Part shown: one piece after another, positions 11,897 to 23,431 of the stretch
Numbering within the stretch: the first letter of the stretch is position 1
How the letters are laid out: every line of letters starts with the position of its first letter
NCBI GenBank assembly: GCA_039111635.1
Contig: JBCAQO010000001.1
Coordinates: 62,001 to 126,000 of the forward strand
DNA from: Heterobasidion occidentale
Taxonomy: Eukaryota > Basidiomycota > Agaricomycetes > Russulales > Bondarzewiaceae
Length of the DNA stretch: 64,000 bases
Direction of reading: 5' to 3'
The notes under the pieces: model-generated
Databases searched by the model: none
Seen by the model: the letters and a program-made list of their open reading frames with translations, nothing else
What the model was told of the DNA's origin: nothing
Made by a program: the position numbers and the translations under genes

Positions 11897-13770
11897 CGGG
11901 GATACTGGGAGAGTCCAGTGTGAACTGCGTGCGGAGCCTTTATGTATGGCGAGCGCGGGAACAAGATCCTGGTACGATGGAAATGCGAGTTCCAAGATCG
12001 AATGGCCACATGCTCTGTGCCATCAATATCACGTGGGGCTTCCCCACCTTCCTCCACCCGTTTTCGACAGTGGATTTCCGTGAGGATTTGAGGCGAATAT
12101 CGCCAGACCGGAAAAATCCTTCGTTTGATTTCGCAAGTCGTTCTTCATCTGAAGAAAAAGTAAGGGAAAAAACCAGCTTGTGGTCGACAATGTGAACAAA
12201 GCAGGCTCTAAACTCAAACACCAGACTCTCCACAGGCGTAGCATTCAATCTCGATCCGGCAGCCACAATATGCCTGACAAATCGATACTTCGTCCATGAA
12301 AGTACTGTAATGGAGATCGTAGACGTTAGATGACAAATATTTATATCCTATCTTGCAGTGGGGCCACAGATGCCAAACCCAAGAGTTTTGTGAGGGTATT
12401 TGTGAGCACCATGTCATTGGATTTGTGAGCGCCTTGTCGTCGATTTTGTGTGGCCCATATACCGCCGGTCGAAATACTTGCTTGAAAGCTAGAGCCAACG
12501 AGGCACGTTACTGATGAAGAGCGCCTGAGAGCGCTTCGCCCATAAACGCTACAGTAGTTAACCGAAGCGGCTAAACGTATAAGCATAGCACTGCTCAGCA
12601 ACGTGCCGTCAGAAAAGTATCGCGCACCACTACATTCCGAGATCACATACAACGAATAAACCCTGTATCAAGCTCACGCCGTCATCCAATCTCCACGCCT
12701 CCTGCTTTCACTCCAATCTTCATCGGAAACGGCGATATGCTCGGGTTTGTGATGGGCGGCACGGCGGTGCGGCCCTGTTCGGAAGACGTGCGGGTAATCA
12801 TCGTGTGCAGGCTCTTCGTAAGCGTCGAGGCGAGGTTTTGGTTGAACGTTATGCGCTCTTCGATAAACCGATTGCCACCAGTACGGGTTCTGCTCTGTGA
12901 GGAACAAACATAAAAACGGACCTTGTTCAGACGTCGGCTGACGTATTTCTGTGTTTATAAGCCTGCGTACGACACAATGTCAGGGGGAACCAGAGCGGAC
13001 GAGGAGCACGAGAACCATTGTTCCCAAGGCACTTCTTCCTGTGTAAGAGTTCATTTTGCTTCATGTCACGGATGGTTTAGGGTCCAGTGAGACACGAGGA
13101 GCCGCACCTCATAAGTGATACCTATCCACGATTTTTTCTGATCTTTCTTCGAAAAGGTGACACTCAACTGGACATCTCGCGGTCAGACAAGGCTGACTCA
13201 AGACGGAGTGAAAATTCACTTGTCCACGCCTATGGGAGCCATTCTCCATAGCTCTCCATAGCGCATCAACTTTCTCTGTCACTAAGCGCTCGATTTCCGG
13301 GTCTGCGACGCCGGGCTTGGCGGGCGACGCGCATCAGCGGAATAGCTTCGTGTGCGATGTGTGATGCGTACGATGGTGACGTCTAGTACCTCGAATGTTT
13401 GAGGCTTGACGGTCCCGAAGAGGCGGTGGAAGAGGATCCCATGGAGAAGAGCGCGCAGAACCTCTCTGCAGTTGTGGCGGTCAAGGACCTAGATCATGGA
13501 AATCTAGTTTTCCACGCAAACAGAGAAAAAGGGGTGCGGCTGACGATGTCAATGGTGATGATCGCGTGTGTTGTGCTCATTGTGATCTATTGCAGCAAAC
13601 ACGCCAGTAATCTGGACAGTGCGTCGAGTCGATAAAGGAGGAGAGCAACGTGATTATGCCGAGGTGACGCTGCGTGACGCGCCGTCTGTAAACCCTAGAG
13701 CAAGGTTTATTAAGTGGACGCGTCTGTGGCGCGAGTGTGGTCACCGCGTCGTTCTTGCTCTCACCAGCAC
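11897..13770. other. Mostly unexplained interval between dienelactone hydrolase and MAU2
   Basis: About 1.9 kb containing the promoters of the two divergent flanking genes. Apart from the possible exon at 12674-12907 (listed separately) I see only unlinked short frames. The repeated TTTGTGAG motif occurs three times between about 12391 and 12431, possibly a small decayed repeat. A plus-strand frame at 13399-13635 has a hydrophobic stretch (MSMVMIACVVLIVIYC) but no neighbouring exons or recognisable family. Confidence 0.4.
12674..12907 (-). CDS. Possible 3' exon of a small unknown protein
   Basis: A minus-strand frame reads QNPYWWQSVYRRAHNV, then KPRLDAYEEPAHDDYPHV and ends WSESRRRGDWMTA with a stop. 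It follows a good acceptor (cctcacag) near 12891. A plausible upstream exon around 12988-13035 would join to it, but the frame and start could not be fixed. The composition (W, Y, R rich and highly charged, with a clean stop) is protein-like and reminiscent of small mitochondrial membrane subunits, yet I recognise no family. It could also be chance. Confidence 0.35.
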   Translation of the reverse strand: MFLTEQNPYWWQSVYRRAHNVQPKPRLDAYEEPAHDDYPHVFRTGPHRRAAHHKPEHIAVSDEDWSESRRRGDWMTA

Positions 13771-16371
13771 ATGTTGGAGAACACGATGAACAACGACAAC
13801 AACCCCCGTCCGCACAAGCGTCAACGCACCCAGTCCACAGAAAACAGAACAGACACCGCGATGCCGCCCTTGCCGCCTCTCCCGCCGTCTGTACTCCTGC
13901 TCTCGCTCCCCGGCCTTCTCGCCCATCCACCTACGCACCGCTTCCATCCGCAAGCCCTCATTCTCTCCCTCAAGTCGCTTCGCAAATGTCTCACTTTAGA
14001 GTCCCTCCCACCAGACGTCGAGTGTAGGATGTGGACTGCGCTCGCCGAGGTAGGTATGAATGTCATTGACGGCGGCTTTGCACACAAGCCAGAGCATGCG
14101 TGGGCCATCGGCATCGAAAAAGAGGTGGGTAGCATTGTGTATCTCGCTATATGCGCCTTGTATTAACCTGTATATGTAGGTTGAGAAGTCGATAGGCAGA
14201 GGAGTGAGTCGTGCGCCACGCGCCACCCTAAATCTAATTTCACTGAATCACTCTCTGCAGCGCTTGATCGCACAGAAGGTACGCGCTCCCGGTCTCACGA
14301 CTATGCGTCGCTAACACACCTACAGCACCCTTCCCTGCGCATATACAAGCACCACCTCACTCTCATCCACGCGCGCTTCTCGCACTGGCAGCAAAGCCAC
14401 AAGTTCGCGCATGCCCTCCTCCGCCGCCTTCTCTCGTCCTTTACCACCTTTGACCCCCCAGCACTAATTTATACGACGCATTTGGCCATCATCTCTCACC
14501 TCGTTTCTGCCAGGAGCATCTCTGTGTCCCAGCAGACCGTCGACGCGCATACAGCGCTCGACGCCGTAGACACGCTCCACGCGCTCGCGCTGCAGCGTGC
14601 GCACCCGCACGTCGCGCTCCTCGCACAAGTCTTACGCGTTCAGCTCCTCGTCATGCGCCAGCAATGGGCCCTCGTCCACCCCGCGCTTGATGCGGCTGAG
14701 GTTGCGCTGGGGCTCTCGTACATCGCGCCACAACCGGGCGCAGGCTCCGCCGCAAAAGACGTCAAGGATCCGAGGCGGGAGACGACGTTTGTGTCATTCG
14801 ACGACCCGTTCGAGGCGCTCATGGCGATCCACACGCTCATCCTCGGCGTCACGTTCTTCACGTCCGCAGGACTCGCCGCGGACGCGTCCCCGCGCCTGTC
14901 GCATCTGCACGCGCTGCTCGACGCCGGCGCGCTCGACCACTTTCCAGACGGGATCGTGCAGGTGCGTGCACGCGTCGTGCGATCGTACTGTAAGGCTGAC
15001 AATGGGCAGATCGCGTTCTCCACGGGTCCTCCGCTCGCGCTGCGCACGACGCACCCGCGCGTCCTGTTTTTTCTTGGCTACCTCGTCAGCGCCGTTTCGA
15101 AGCGCGACGCGGTCGGGCGCAAGCCGCGCCGTAAAGTATTCGCGATGGAAGGGCTCTCCATGCTCGCAGAGAGCGCCACGCCGGAACTGACGCGTACGTG
15201 TCGTCTTTAAATTTGCTTCGCGTGTCTGATCGAGCTTCTCCAGTCCCACCGTGGGCGAGCGTAGGCGAGCTCGAGGAGGTGGACCAGCGGCTGGCGCGCA
15301 TCAAGGCGGACCTGCTCTCTGAACTCGTCGCGGTGTGTACTTTCTCCACACGGCCACTCGGTGTTGTATTCAATCACACGAATCCTAGGTCACCATCATG
15401 CGCAGCGAATTCGACACTGCGGAAGAGGCGAGTGCGATCTAGTGCGCCGTGCTTGAGTCGACACTGACCGACGCTGCAGAACCTCGCGGCGCTCATCGCG
15501 CACACGAGGACGCACGACTTGTTCGCGCTCTACGCGCCGCGAATCACGCTGCACCATGCACACCTCGCGCACGCACTCGGCCAAAGCGCGCGGGCGGTGC
15601 GATGCTACCGCGTCGCCGCGGACCTCGCGGATGAAGGGACGTTCGTGCGGGCGGCTGCGCGAGCGGGGGAGGTGCTGCTGCGCATCGGGCTCCGGGGCGG
15701 ACGCTTCTGCGCCGAGGACGGGAGCGCGGAGGACGCCGAGATCGTCGAGCTCGGGCGTGAGGCGGTGGGCCTCTGCCGGGGGATGGGGGGCACGCTCGAA
15801 GCGGCGGGGCACCTCCTGTCCGCGTGTCTGTCGAAGGAGATCGTCAAGTCAAAGTGCGCATATCCCCTAGTGATTGATCCGCGCTCGGGAGAGACTAACG
15901 TTTATCGCCGGACGGCGCAGACAGCATCTGCGGCAGGCGCTGGAGCTGGCGTCGCGGGCGCAGGACAACCACATGCGGGCGCTGGTGCTGGCGCTGATCG
16001 CGTCGGAGTACATGCACACCGCGATCGAGCACGCGGGGTCGATCCTGCAGACGTGCGACCAGCTGGCTGCAGGGCTCGGCGCGCCGGCGAGCAAGGGCGC
16101 CGGACCAGGGGACGCGGTTGCGGGGAACGCGCCGATGCGGCTTTGGGTCGGCGAGCGGGTGGTAGGTGAGTGAAGGCCGGGCACGTACACGGATGGAATT
16201 GTGCGGCTGACAGAAGTGGCAGAGCTCTGCAAGCGGGCAGGGAAGGAAGACAAGGCGGGGAAGCAGCTGTTGGTGAACGCGGAGCTGCACAAAGCGGTCG
16301 AGCGAATCGCGGAGCGCGGAGCACGTATCTCGGCCGGGGAGAGAGAGGCTAGGACGGACTTGGACAGATGA
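13771..16371 (+). CDS. Cohesin loading factor MAU2/Scc4
   Basis: MAU2 (Scc4) partners Scc2/NIPBL to load cohesin onto chromatin; it is built of TPR-like helices. The ATG at 13771 opens MLENTMNNDNN, followed by a proline-rich patch and LILSLKSLRKCLTLESL. Successive exons give KEVEKSIGRGRLIAQKHPSL, KFAHALLRRLLSSF, DDPFEALMAIHTLILGV, SVGELEEVDQRLARIKADLL and HTRTHDLFALYAPRITLHHA. The signature C-terminal part follows: LEAAGHLLSACLSKEIVKSK, HLRQALELASRAQDNHMRAL, EHAGSILQTCDQLAAGLGA and LWVGERVV. About nine introns are seen, all junctions I tested are in frame, and the stop is TGA 16369-16371. The coding sequence is very GC-rich at third positions, which produces long antisense shadow frames. Identification rests on the conserved C-terminal block. 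Confidence 0.85.
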
Positions 16372-16971
16372 AGGAGGGCTGACGTGTTTTGAGGGAGGGC
16401 TGTCGGTTTTTTTCGTGCCATGTTTTGTGTTGTGGATTGATGGCACTTTAGTTGAGCAGTAGTTTGATGGAAAGATGGAGGGGTGCTGCGGGGAGGGGGG
16501 ACGTGTGGGAGTCGCGGCGGAGTGGCCCAGGGCAGCCGATAAGCGGGGCGGAAGGGAGGGTGAGCCCATTGCACAGGGCCTGTGCGCGGTGCTGCTCTCT
16601 GTCCTCTCTGTCCGTGTGCGTGTAACTGTGTGTATTCTGTGTGCTTGTATCTGGATGCAGCGCGTGTGGTCGACGTATCTGGCCCCGTCCTCGACGTCGT
16701 CTCACGGCCACGCGCAGGCGCAGCCGGCCCGCCCGTCGGTAGGTTATTGCTTCGGCTGGGGGCACGTCAGCTAATCCGTCTCGTCACCTCTTCACTTCAC
16801 TTCGCCCTTGCCTTCGCCTCCCGCCACGCTACGCCACGCCACGCCACCCGTCCTCCTCGCCTCTCCCCCCGACTCCGAGCGTAGATGGACAGCCCCGCGT
16901 GCGTCCGTCTCTTGCTCCATCAGGCAGCCTGACTAACATTCCATCTTTCATCTCCCTCCTCCCTCCTCGCC
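16372..16971. other. Intergenic, MAU2 3' UTR and tetraspanin promoter/5' UTR
   Basis: 600 bases between two plus-strand genes. It includes a T/G-rich tract around 16395-16445 suited to a 3' end. A C-rich, pyrimidine-heavy stretch with repeated ACGCC units near 16826-16846 and CT-rich sequence up to the tetraspanin ATG is typical of fungal core promoters. No extra gene is visible. Confidence 0.5.
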
Positions 16972-18403
16972 ATGCTCCACGTCGACCACAGCCCCTCCCG
17001 TCGCACGTCCTCCATCATCTCCCACGCAAACTCGATCGCCTCCGCCGCCGGCTCTACAAGACCCATGCTCGCCAACATGCGCTCTCTCGAGCCCCCCAGC
17101 GCCCCCTTCGCCTCTTCAAATTCAATCCGCTCGGCCTCTCCCCGCACCGACTCGCCCCTCCTCTCCGCCGAGTCTTCCCACTCCCTCAGCGTGAACTACC
17201 TCCCAAACAAGTTCTCCGACGCCCTCCTCTACAATGGCCTCAAGCGCCGCAACGGAAAGGGCCCGTCCATGCCCATGCCTAAGCGCGGTGGAGGTCGTGA
17301 GGCCTTCCGGAGCGGCGAGGCCCGCATGCCCGGCGAGGGTGATGAGGATTACGACGGCGTGCAGAGCGGCTGGTTTGGCAAGGGCGGCAGCGTCAAGGCT
17401 GCCCTTCGCTGGAACAGGTTCAAGTGGACCCTCTTCGTCGCCAACACCCTCGTGCGTTGCACTCCTTTTCTGCTCCCTCCACTTTTTCTCCGATCCCGAC
17501 CGCTACTCCTGACTAACCCCCGCGCTTGCAATCCTCCAGTTCTCCGCCTACTCCATCGCGGGCCTCATCTTCCTCCTCTGCACCTGGTTCGACGTCTGGA
17601 AACACGCAGACGTCGTCCGCGTTGGTAACCGCCCCGAGCTCATCGCCTCCACCTTCGCCGCTTCCTTCGGTATCGTCACCTCCCTCGTTGGCTGGGCCGG
17701 CATCCTCCTCAACAACCGCTCCTTCCTCGCCGTCTACACCTTCTTCCTCTGGCTCTGCTTCGCCTTCCTCGTCATCCCCGGCTACATCACCTACAAAAAG
17801 CACACTTTCAACCTCGACGGCAAGATCAACGCCCAGTGGTCGCAGGACCTCGGCGTCGCCGGCTGGCTCCGCATCCAGAACCAGCTCCGGTGCTGCGGCT
17901 ACTTCTCTCCCTTCGTCGAAGCCGCCATCTCGCAGACCTGCTACTCTCGCAGCGTCCTCCCTGGCTGCAAGGGCCCCTACATGGACTTTGAAAAGTCCGT
18001 CCTCAAGCGCTGGTACATCATCGTCTTTGGCCTCGTCCCCTTCCAGATCGCCGTCATCGTCTGCGGCCTCCTCTGCTCCAACCACATCACCTACCGCTTC
18101 GGCAAAGGCATGATGCCCAAGGCCTACCGCCTCGACATGAACACCATGGCCGTCATCATGGACCAGTACGCAAAGTACGTTTTTCGCTCTCCCCGCCTTT
18201 CTTCGTGCTCTCGAGCTCACGCGTCTCGTTGTAGCCAACTGGCTGAGCAGTACGGTGCCGACGCCGCCGGAGAAGCCCTCGCGCGCTCCCGCTCGAACCT
18301 GCACCTCGACACAATGCCGACGATGCCGTACACCTCGGGCGTACAGCAGTCCGCGACCGGTGGGCGCTACGACGCGCTTAACGGCCGCACGTCCGACTCA
18401 TGA
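16972..18403 (+). CDS. Tetraspanin (basidiomycete Tsp2 type)
   Basis: A long Ser/Pro-rich cytosolic N-terminus (about 130 residues, from MLHVDHSPSRRTSS) precedes four membrane segments: FSAYSIAGLIFLLCTWF, FGIVTSLVGWAGILL, TFFLWLCFAFLVIPGYI and WYIIVFGLVPFQIAVIVCGL. Between the third and fourth is an extracellular loop with the CCG motif (LRCCGYFSP) plus further cysteines (TCYSRS, PGCKGP) as required for tetraspanin disulphides. Introns sit at about 17451-17538 and 18178-18235; the protein ends NGRTSDS and stop. The long N-terminal extension and the fungal loop pattern fit Tsp2, which in basidiomycetes sits in the plasma membrane and has been linked to growth and morphogenesis. All junctions are in frame. 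Confidence 0.88.
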
Positions 18404-18844
18404 ATGTCGTTCGCCCATACGCGCAGGCGCGGAAAGGCGCGGGGCAGGAAGAATCAAGAAAGCGTACGAAAAAGGACTGATGTGCATCCGCTGTGTCAAT
18501 AGCTGCTCCGACAGGTCGTCCCTCTTGGACGGACTCTTACTTTCTCTCTCATCCATGCGGCTGGCGCGTCCGTCGCGTCCCTTCGTTTTGTCCTTGTCGC
18601 CATATCTCCGCATATTACATACCCAGGCTCTCTGCAACTCCCCGTGTGTTCGTGTGGTGCATTGAACAGTCTCTTCGTGATAGAGCGCTGTGAACGGGCT
18701 TCGTAGCAGTACATCTCTATGGCAGCGTCTGGGGCTGCGCATGCTACTACAATACAGTTTTATTTAGTTTCTAATGTCTTCTTGTTACCCACCGTCGTGT
18801 GCGTGTGCGTTTGCGCGTGTATGTATCCCCCCCCTCGTTTACAA
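18404..18844. other. Convergent 3' region between tetraspanin and phosphoglycerate mutase
   Basis: Two genes end toward each other over 441 bases. The right half is T/GT-rich (repeated GTGTGCGTGTGCG near 18800), in keeping with 3' processing signals. No additional gene is seen. Confidence 0.5.
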
Positions 18845-20853
18845 TTATACTGCCAGCAGCGATCGCCCTGTCATCTCTGCAGCAAACGAAGTGATCAGAG
18901 CCGCGTCAAAAAGAGTGAAAGACGCAGACCCTACCTTCGGGCTGGGACAAACCCAAGAGGGCCAGCACCGTCGGCGCGACATCGCACAGCGCGCCTTCGT
19001 CCTCCTCCCCGTCCTTCTTGTCCTCGGTGAACTTGAACTTCGCAGGGTCGCCCGTCATGATGAACGGCACGGGGTTCGTGGTGTGCGCCGTGTGCGGGTT
19101 GCCCGTCTCGGGGTTGAGCATCTGCTCCGCGTTGCCGTGGTCGGCGGTGACGAGCAGCACGTAGCCCGCCTCTTGGCACGCCTTGTACACCGTGCCGACA
19201 GCGGCGTCGGTGTGCGTGATCGCCTCCACCGCAGCATCATACACCCCCGTGTGGCCGACCTGTACTCGAGCGCGCATCAGCACGTAGTACGAACACATGG
19301 CAGCCGTGACGGCGGGGGAGAACGCACCATGTCCGGGGGCGCGAAATTGCACATGACGAACTCGTGCGTCTGCGCCTTCACGACTTGCGCGACCTTGTCG
19401 GCAACACCCTGGACGCTCATCTTCGGCAGCTTGTCGTACGTCGCGACCTTGGGCGAGTCGATCATGTGGCGCTCCTCCGCCTCGAACTGCTTCTCCACGC
19501 CGCCGTTGAAGAAGAACGTGACGTGCGCGTACTTCTCGGTTTCTGGCGATGGAGGTTAGAGATCGCCAGATGTGCAGCGAGGTGGATGACTCACCAGCGA
19601 TGTGAGCCTGCTTGACGCCCTTTGTGGAGAGCCATTCGGCGAGGACGTTGGTCATGGGTTGAGGAGGGAACGCGACTCCGAAGGGGAATACAGCATTATA
19701 GGTGGTCATGGTGGTGATGTGCTGTAGGGAAAGTAGCATGAGATGAATGGACACCACCGTTGACACGGTATGCGCACCAGGTTCTTCGGAACGTCGACCT
19801 CCATGGGCTTGTCGGGAAGCCCAAACACGGTCGCGATCTCGCGCATGCGGTCCGAGCGGTAGTTGAAAAAAAACAGGGTATCGTCGTCTGCGAACCGCAC
19901 CGATTAGAATGCCCGCGGGCAGCCATAGAGCAAATCCCACCCTTGATCCTTCCCTCCTCGCCTACGATGATAGGCTTCAGGAACTCGTCCGTCTCGTCCT
20001 TGGTATAGCGCTCCTCGATGGTCTTGATGATATCGTCGCTCTTCTCGCCCTCCCCCTTGACTAGCCCATCGACCGCAACCTTGACGCGCTCCCAGCGCTT
20101 GTCGCGGTCCATCGCGTAGTAGCGACCAACGACCGTCGCGACCTTGCCAATCTTCTCCTTCTCGATGAAGGCAAGCAGGTCCTTGGCGTAACCGGCGGAG
20201 GAGCGCGGCGCGGTGTCGCGGCCATCGCCAAAGAAGTGGATGTAGACATGGGGGACACCGACTTCCTTTGCGGTCTCAAGGAGGGCATAGAGGTGTCTGA
20301 TGTGTGAGTGTACACCGCCGTCCGAGACCTGCTCAGCGTGTGCGCTGCTAAGTTGGATATGATCCGGAGAACGGCTCAAAGACGCACCAGGCCGAGCAGG
20401 TGAAGACGACCGTTCCCCTCCTTCGCATGCTTGAAGCTTTCCAAGATGTTCTGCGTCTTATGGAACTGCCTCTTCTTGATCGAGACGTCGATCCTGACGA
20501 TGTCTTGCCACACGATGCGCCCCGCGCCGATGTTCAGGTGTCTGCCTCGGCTCTCAATTACCACCCCCACCAGGCATCTCGCGAGCGCACGTACCCTACT
20601 TCGGAGTTGCCCATGAGCCCCTCGCTGAGCCCGACAGCGACTCCGTGCGCAGCTAGAGTGCGATAGCTGTGATCCTTCGCGATCGCGTCCATGTTCGTCG
20701 TCGTGCCGGCCTCGATAGCGTTGCCCTTGAGGCCTTTCTCCGTCGCGACACCCCAGCCATCGTGGACGCTTGAGATGAAGTCATCAGCAGAGCTCCAATC
20801 GCCAAAGAAGAGTATGTTCACATGAGGCAGACTTTGTTCTTGACTTCGACCAT
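18845..20853 (-). CDS. 2,3-bisphosphoglycerate-independent phosphoglycerate mutase
   Basis: The two-metal, cofactor-free mutase of glycolysis (3PG to 2PG). The start at 20853 reads MVEVKNKVCL joined over an intron to VHDGWGV (first metal aspartate). MGNSEVG then joins HLNIGAGR: the serine in GNSEVGH is the phospho-acceptor. Further blocks are DGGVHSHIRHLYALLE, HFFGDGRDTAPRS, VVGRYYAMDRDKRWER, FFFNYRSDRMREI, HVTFFFNGGVE, FAPPDMVGHTGVYDAAVEA and TADHGNAEQM, ending EMTGRSLLAV at the TAA 18845-18847. These metal- and phosphate-binding motifs are all intact and the eight junctions I checked keep frame. Codons are strongly GC-biased, fitting a highly expressed housekeeping gene. Confidence 0.94.
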
Positions 20854-21128
20854 GGCGGTAGGTGAGTAGAGATGAGGGAGATGGAAAAAGACGCGCGGCT
20901 GCGACCCAGCTGGGTCAATCGGGCTGGGCGCGGCATCGATGGTCGGATTTACGCAGCGGTCGGCTGCACGGTTTACTCGGACTTTACTTGATCACCCAGG
21001 ATCACCCTCGTCGTTCGCCCCGACATTACACTTGCAAAAATAAGTGTTGGGTATGATAGACTGGGTCAAGTACAAGATCCTGATACAAAGCGAATACCAA
21101 AAAATGGGGCAAATATCATAAATGTGCC
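20854..21128. promoter_or_regulatory. Phosphoglycerate mutase promoter region
   Basis: 275 bases between the start of the mutase gene and the stop of the minus-strand gene to its right. It must contain the mutase promoter. No element stands out beyond general GC richness. Confidence 0.4.
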
Positions 21129-22801
21129 TCAGACCCTCGACGAAGTCCAAGCAGATCCAGGAGGATACGCGAATCTTGTCGGCCTGAGGTTCTCCTTTGC
21201 GCTGCCTTCTGCCCTTCCAGAAGCGCCAGCAAGGCTGTTTTTCGAGTCAATATCCTTCGCGACAGCCAAGACTTTGCCAATGCTAACGACATTCGTGCCG
21301 GCGGCCCAAGATGATCGTTTGCCCTTCTTCAACTGCGCCGCCGATCGATGAAAGTCGATATTCGCTTCGTTCTCGGTAAACGGCATAGTTGGATCGTCCG
21401 CGGACGGCGAGCTCTTCGGCGTAGGCGACTTCAGAGAATGGTGAGATGAGACCCTAGCTCTAGATCGCCTGGTTTTGCCTGGATAAGGAAAGCGGGGGAG
21501 CGAGAACGACATGGACGTCCCAGGGAAAGACCTCGACTCGGGAGAAAGAAGCTGGCCATCGGGTTCGAGATCGCTAGACTGAACGAAAGACCCCTCGGAG
21601 AACAGATCGTCCACTCGCTTGGGCCCAGGGACAGGTGTATCGGGCGAGAGTACAACTGGAGCAGACGAAGTGGCGAAGAGTTCCTTGATCTCGAGAGCTA
21701 GGCTAGTTGGGGCCGCCTTGTTTTCAATCACCTTGGTAAGCGGACTAGAGGGCGCCGTCGAGAAGATCCCAGATGTGCTGCTGCTTGAGTCTGACAAAGA
21801 GATCGAGACTCCAGAGATACCACCTGCAACATTCAGGGCCTCCAGCTCGCCGAACGCCGATTCAGTCACGTCGACCGAGATGGGGACCTCGCCCTGAGCC
21901 GTTTTATTCACGTGGACGCTTGCTGTCCGACGCATCGTGCGTCCTGACCACGCGTCTGCAGCTTTGGGCGCATGCTTCAACGGCTGAAGTACCGATTCTC
22001 GAAGCGCGACGTCCATATCGGCTCCGTGTTCTTCCAGCAAGTGGGCTTTGAGATCCGTGGGCGCTTTGAACAGGCCGGCGACTAGGTTGAAAAGGACAGA
22101 CGTAGGAACGCTCCGAGACGACGCGCCAGGTTCAGAAGAGAGGGGCAGAGCACAAGAAGTCGGTCCCGACCCAGGAGCTACAGAGTCAGGAGGCCTGAAC
22201 GTGGCTAGATATTCACATTGTGGGTTGACGCTCAGATCGAAAGGCCGGCAGCTGGCAGAGCCATTCCGCAGAGCTCTAGCGAGGTATTGAGGAGAATGAA
22301 TGAAGGCTTGCATGACGTGTCCAATCTGTTTGCAGTATAACACAGGGAAGTTGAGCAAGCGTGGGATAAAGGTGGAGAAGAAGATAGTTGAGGGCTTACG
22401 ACGAAGGAAGTGCACGCCGACGCGGGGAGATAAAACAGCTTTGTCCTGAGCTTCTCCATCAGTAAATCGCACCCCAGCCTCCCGTTCCCCTCCCCTCCCC
22501 CGAATGCCATCTCGAATGACAGCTCCTCCACCGGGGGGTATTCATACACCGACACTGCATCAAGGCCAGGATAGTGGATTCTCAAGTACCTGCGACCCTT
22601 GTGTTGGCCCGTTTGCATCTCGTGATAGACCGTATGATAGAAAATGGACCGCCAGAGATGCCCGGGCGGGAGCGTTGCATGGGGATTGACGTTGATATTG
22701 TTCTTGCTCCCGCCGGTCCCGCGAATGGGGAGAGAGTGTAATAAAATGTGTTCGAATCTGTCGGTCCATCCTTGGGATTGAGTAGTTCGGAAGGTTGTCA
22801 T
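21129..22801 (-). CDS. Conserved-looking hypothetical protein, function unknown
   Basis: The start at 22801 gives MTTFRTTQSQGWTDRFEH. Exon 1 contains a folded-looking N-terminal region: HLWRSIFYHTVYHEMQTG, RRYLRIHYPGLDAVSVYEY, then FEMAFGGGEGNGRLGCDLL. One intron around 22335-22400 joins it to QIGHVMQAFIHSPQYLARAL in a long second exon running to TGA 21129-21131. The C-terminal 300 residues are low complexity, rich in Ser/Pro with basic patches (GKTRRSRARVSSHH), probably disordered. No catalytic motif, membrane segment or signal peptide was recognised. The order (compact N-terminal part, long disordered tail) suggests a regulatory or scaffold protein, but that is inference. Confidence 0.65.
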
Positions 22802-23431
22802 GTGCAAATATAAGCGACTAGGTTAATGATCTATGTGAGCGGCGGGATAATATAATGCGGCCTGGAGTGCAAGCGATGAAGGTGTTGAGAAATCTGTCAC
22901 TAGTGGCGGGCCGGTCCCCTCTTGCGGCCCGCCCAAACAGGTTCGCGGCTCTGCACCGTATTCCCGACGACCAATGATACCAAGACAACCGTGATACAGC
23001 AGATACAGCAGCCCACAGCTAGGAAAATAGTTGGGAGGGGAAATGGCCATCTCCTTCATACAAAGCACTGAGTTCGAGCGGGAGTTGCGTTAAGGCAGAT
23101 ATCGCATCTCGGACTTCACACCACTCTTGCGGCAAGATGTGAATTTTAGAATTCTTTTGCTCATGCCGCCCCTGCACATTTCACAGCAATTGCCTGTGCC
23201 CGGCGGCATGTGCGATACGCCATAGAACAAGCGAAATACAAGCACTTCATCTGAGTGCAATTTCGTTACCGTTGACAGTGAATTTCGCGAACTGCATCGG
23301 CGTCTCGCTACCAGTATATCATGTGTCGATCAACACATGGAGTCTTTGAGTGCTGAACTGTAAGTAGCATCGACACGGAACCATTGCTTCACTATGCACC
23401 TGCGAACTGCTGGGCCATACCTCTGGCCTCA
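22802..23431. other. Intergenic region with small hairpin and duplicated flank
   Basis: 630 bases with no recognisable gene. It contains a perfect hairpin at 22905-22933 and, near 22942-22995, a segment resembling sequence at 29349-29402 (both contain GCGGCTCTGC(A/T)CCGTAT and then CCAA-GA-ACC-AGACA). This second segment is part of the duplicated 3' flank of the membrane-protein paralogues. Confidence 0.5.
22905..22933. repeat. GC-rich 8-bp inverted repeat
   Basis: GGCGGGCC and GGCCCGCC are exact reverse complements separated by 13 bases. They lie in an intergenic region and could form a hairpin near the 3' side of the upstream membrane gene. Function unknown. Confidence 0.7.

Noticed and set aside
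13399..13635. Small plus-strand frame with one hydrophobic segment
   Set aside because: Single isolated frame, no flanking exons or recognisable family, and a one-helix stretch of this length can occur by chance.
14597..15190. 197-codon Arg/Ser-rich plus-strand frame
   Set aside because: Out-of-frame shadow of the MAU2 exon with the same GC bias; the MAU2 frame carries the conserved motifs.
15867..16574. Long minus-strand frames opposite the MAU2 3' exons
   Set aside because: Low-complexity Pro/Ser/Arg content, antisense to conserved MAU2 blocks, no start context or splice logic.
17513..18304. 263-codon acidic open frame on the minus strand
   Set aside because: It is antisense to the tetraspanin exons; the Glu/Asp/Gly/Val richness is the mirror of GC-biased third positions, and it lacks motifs.
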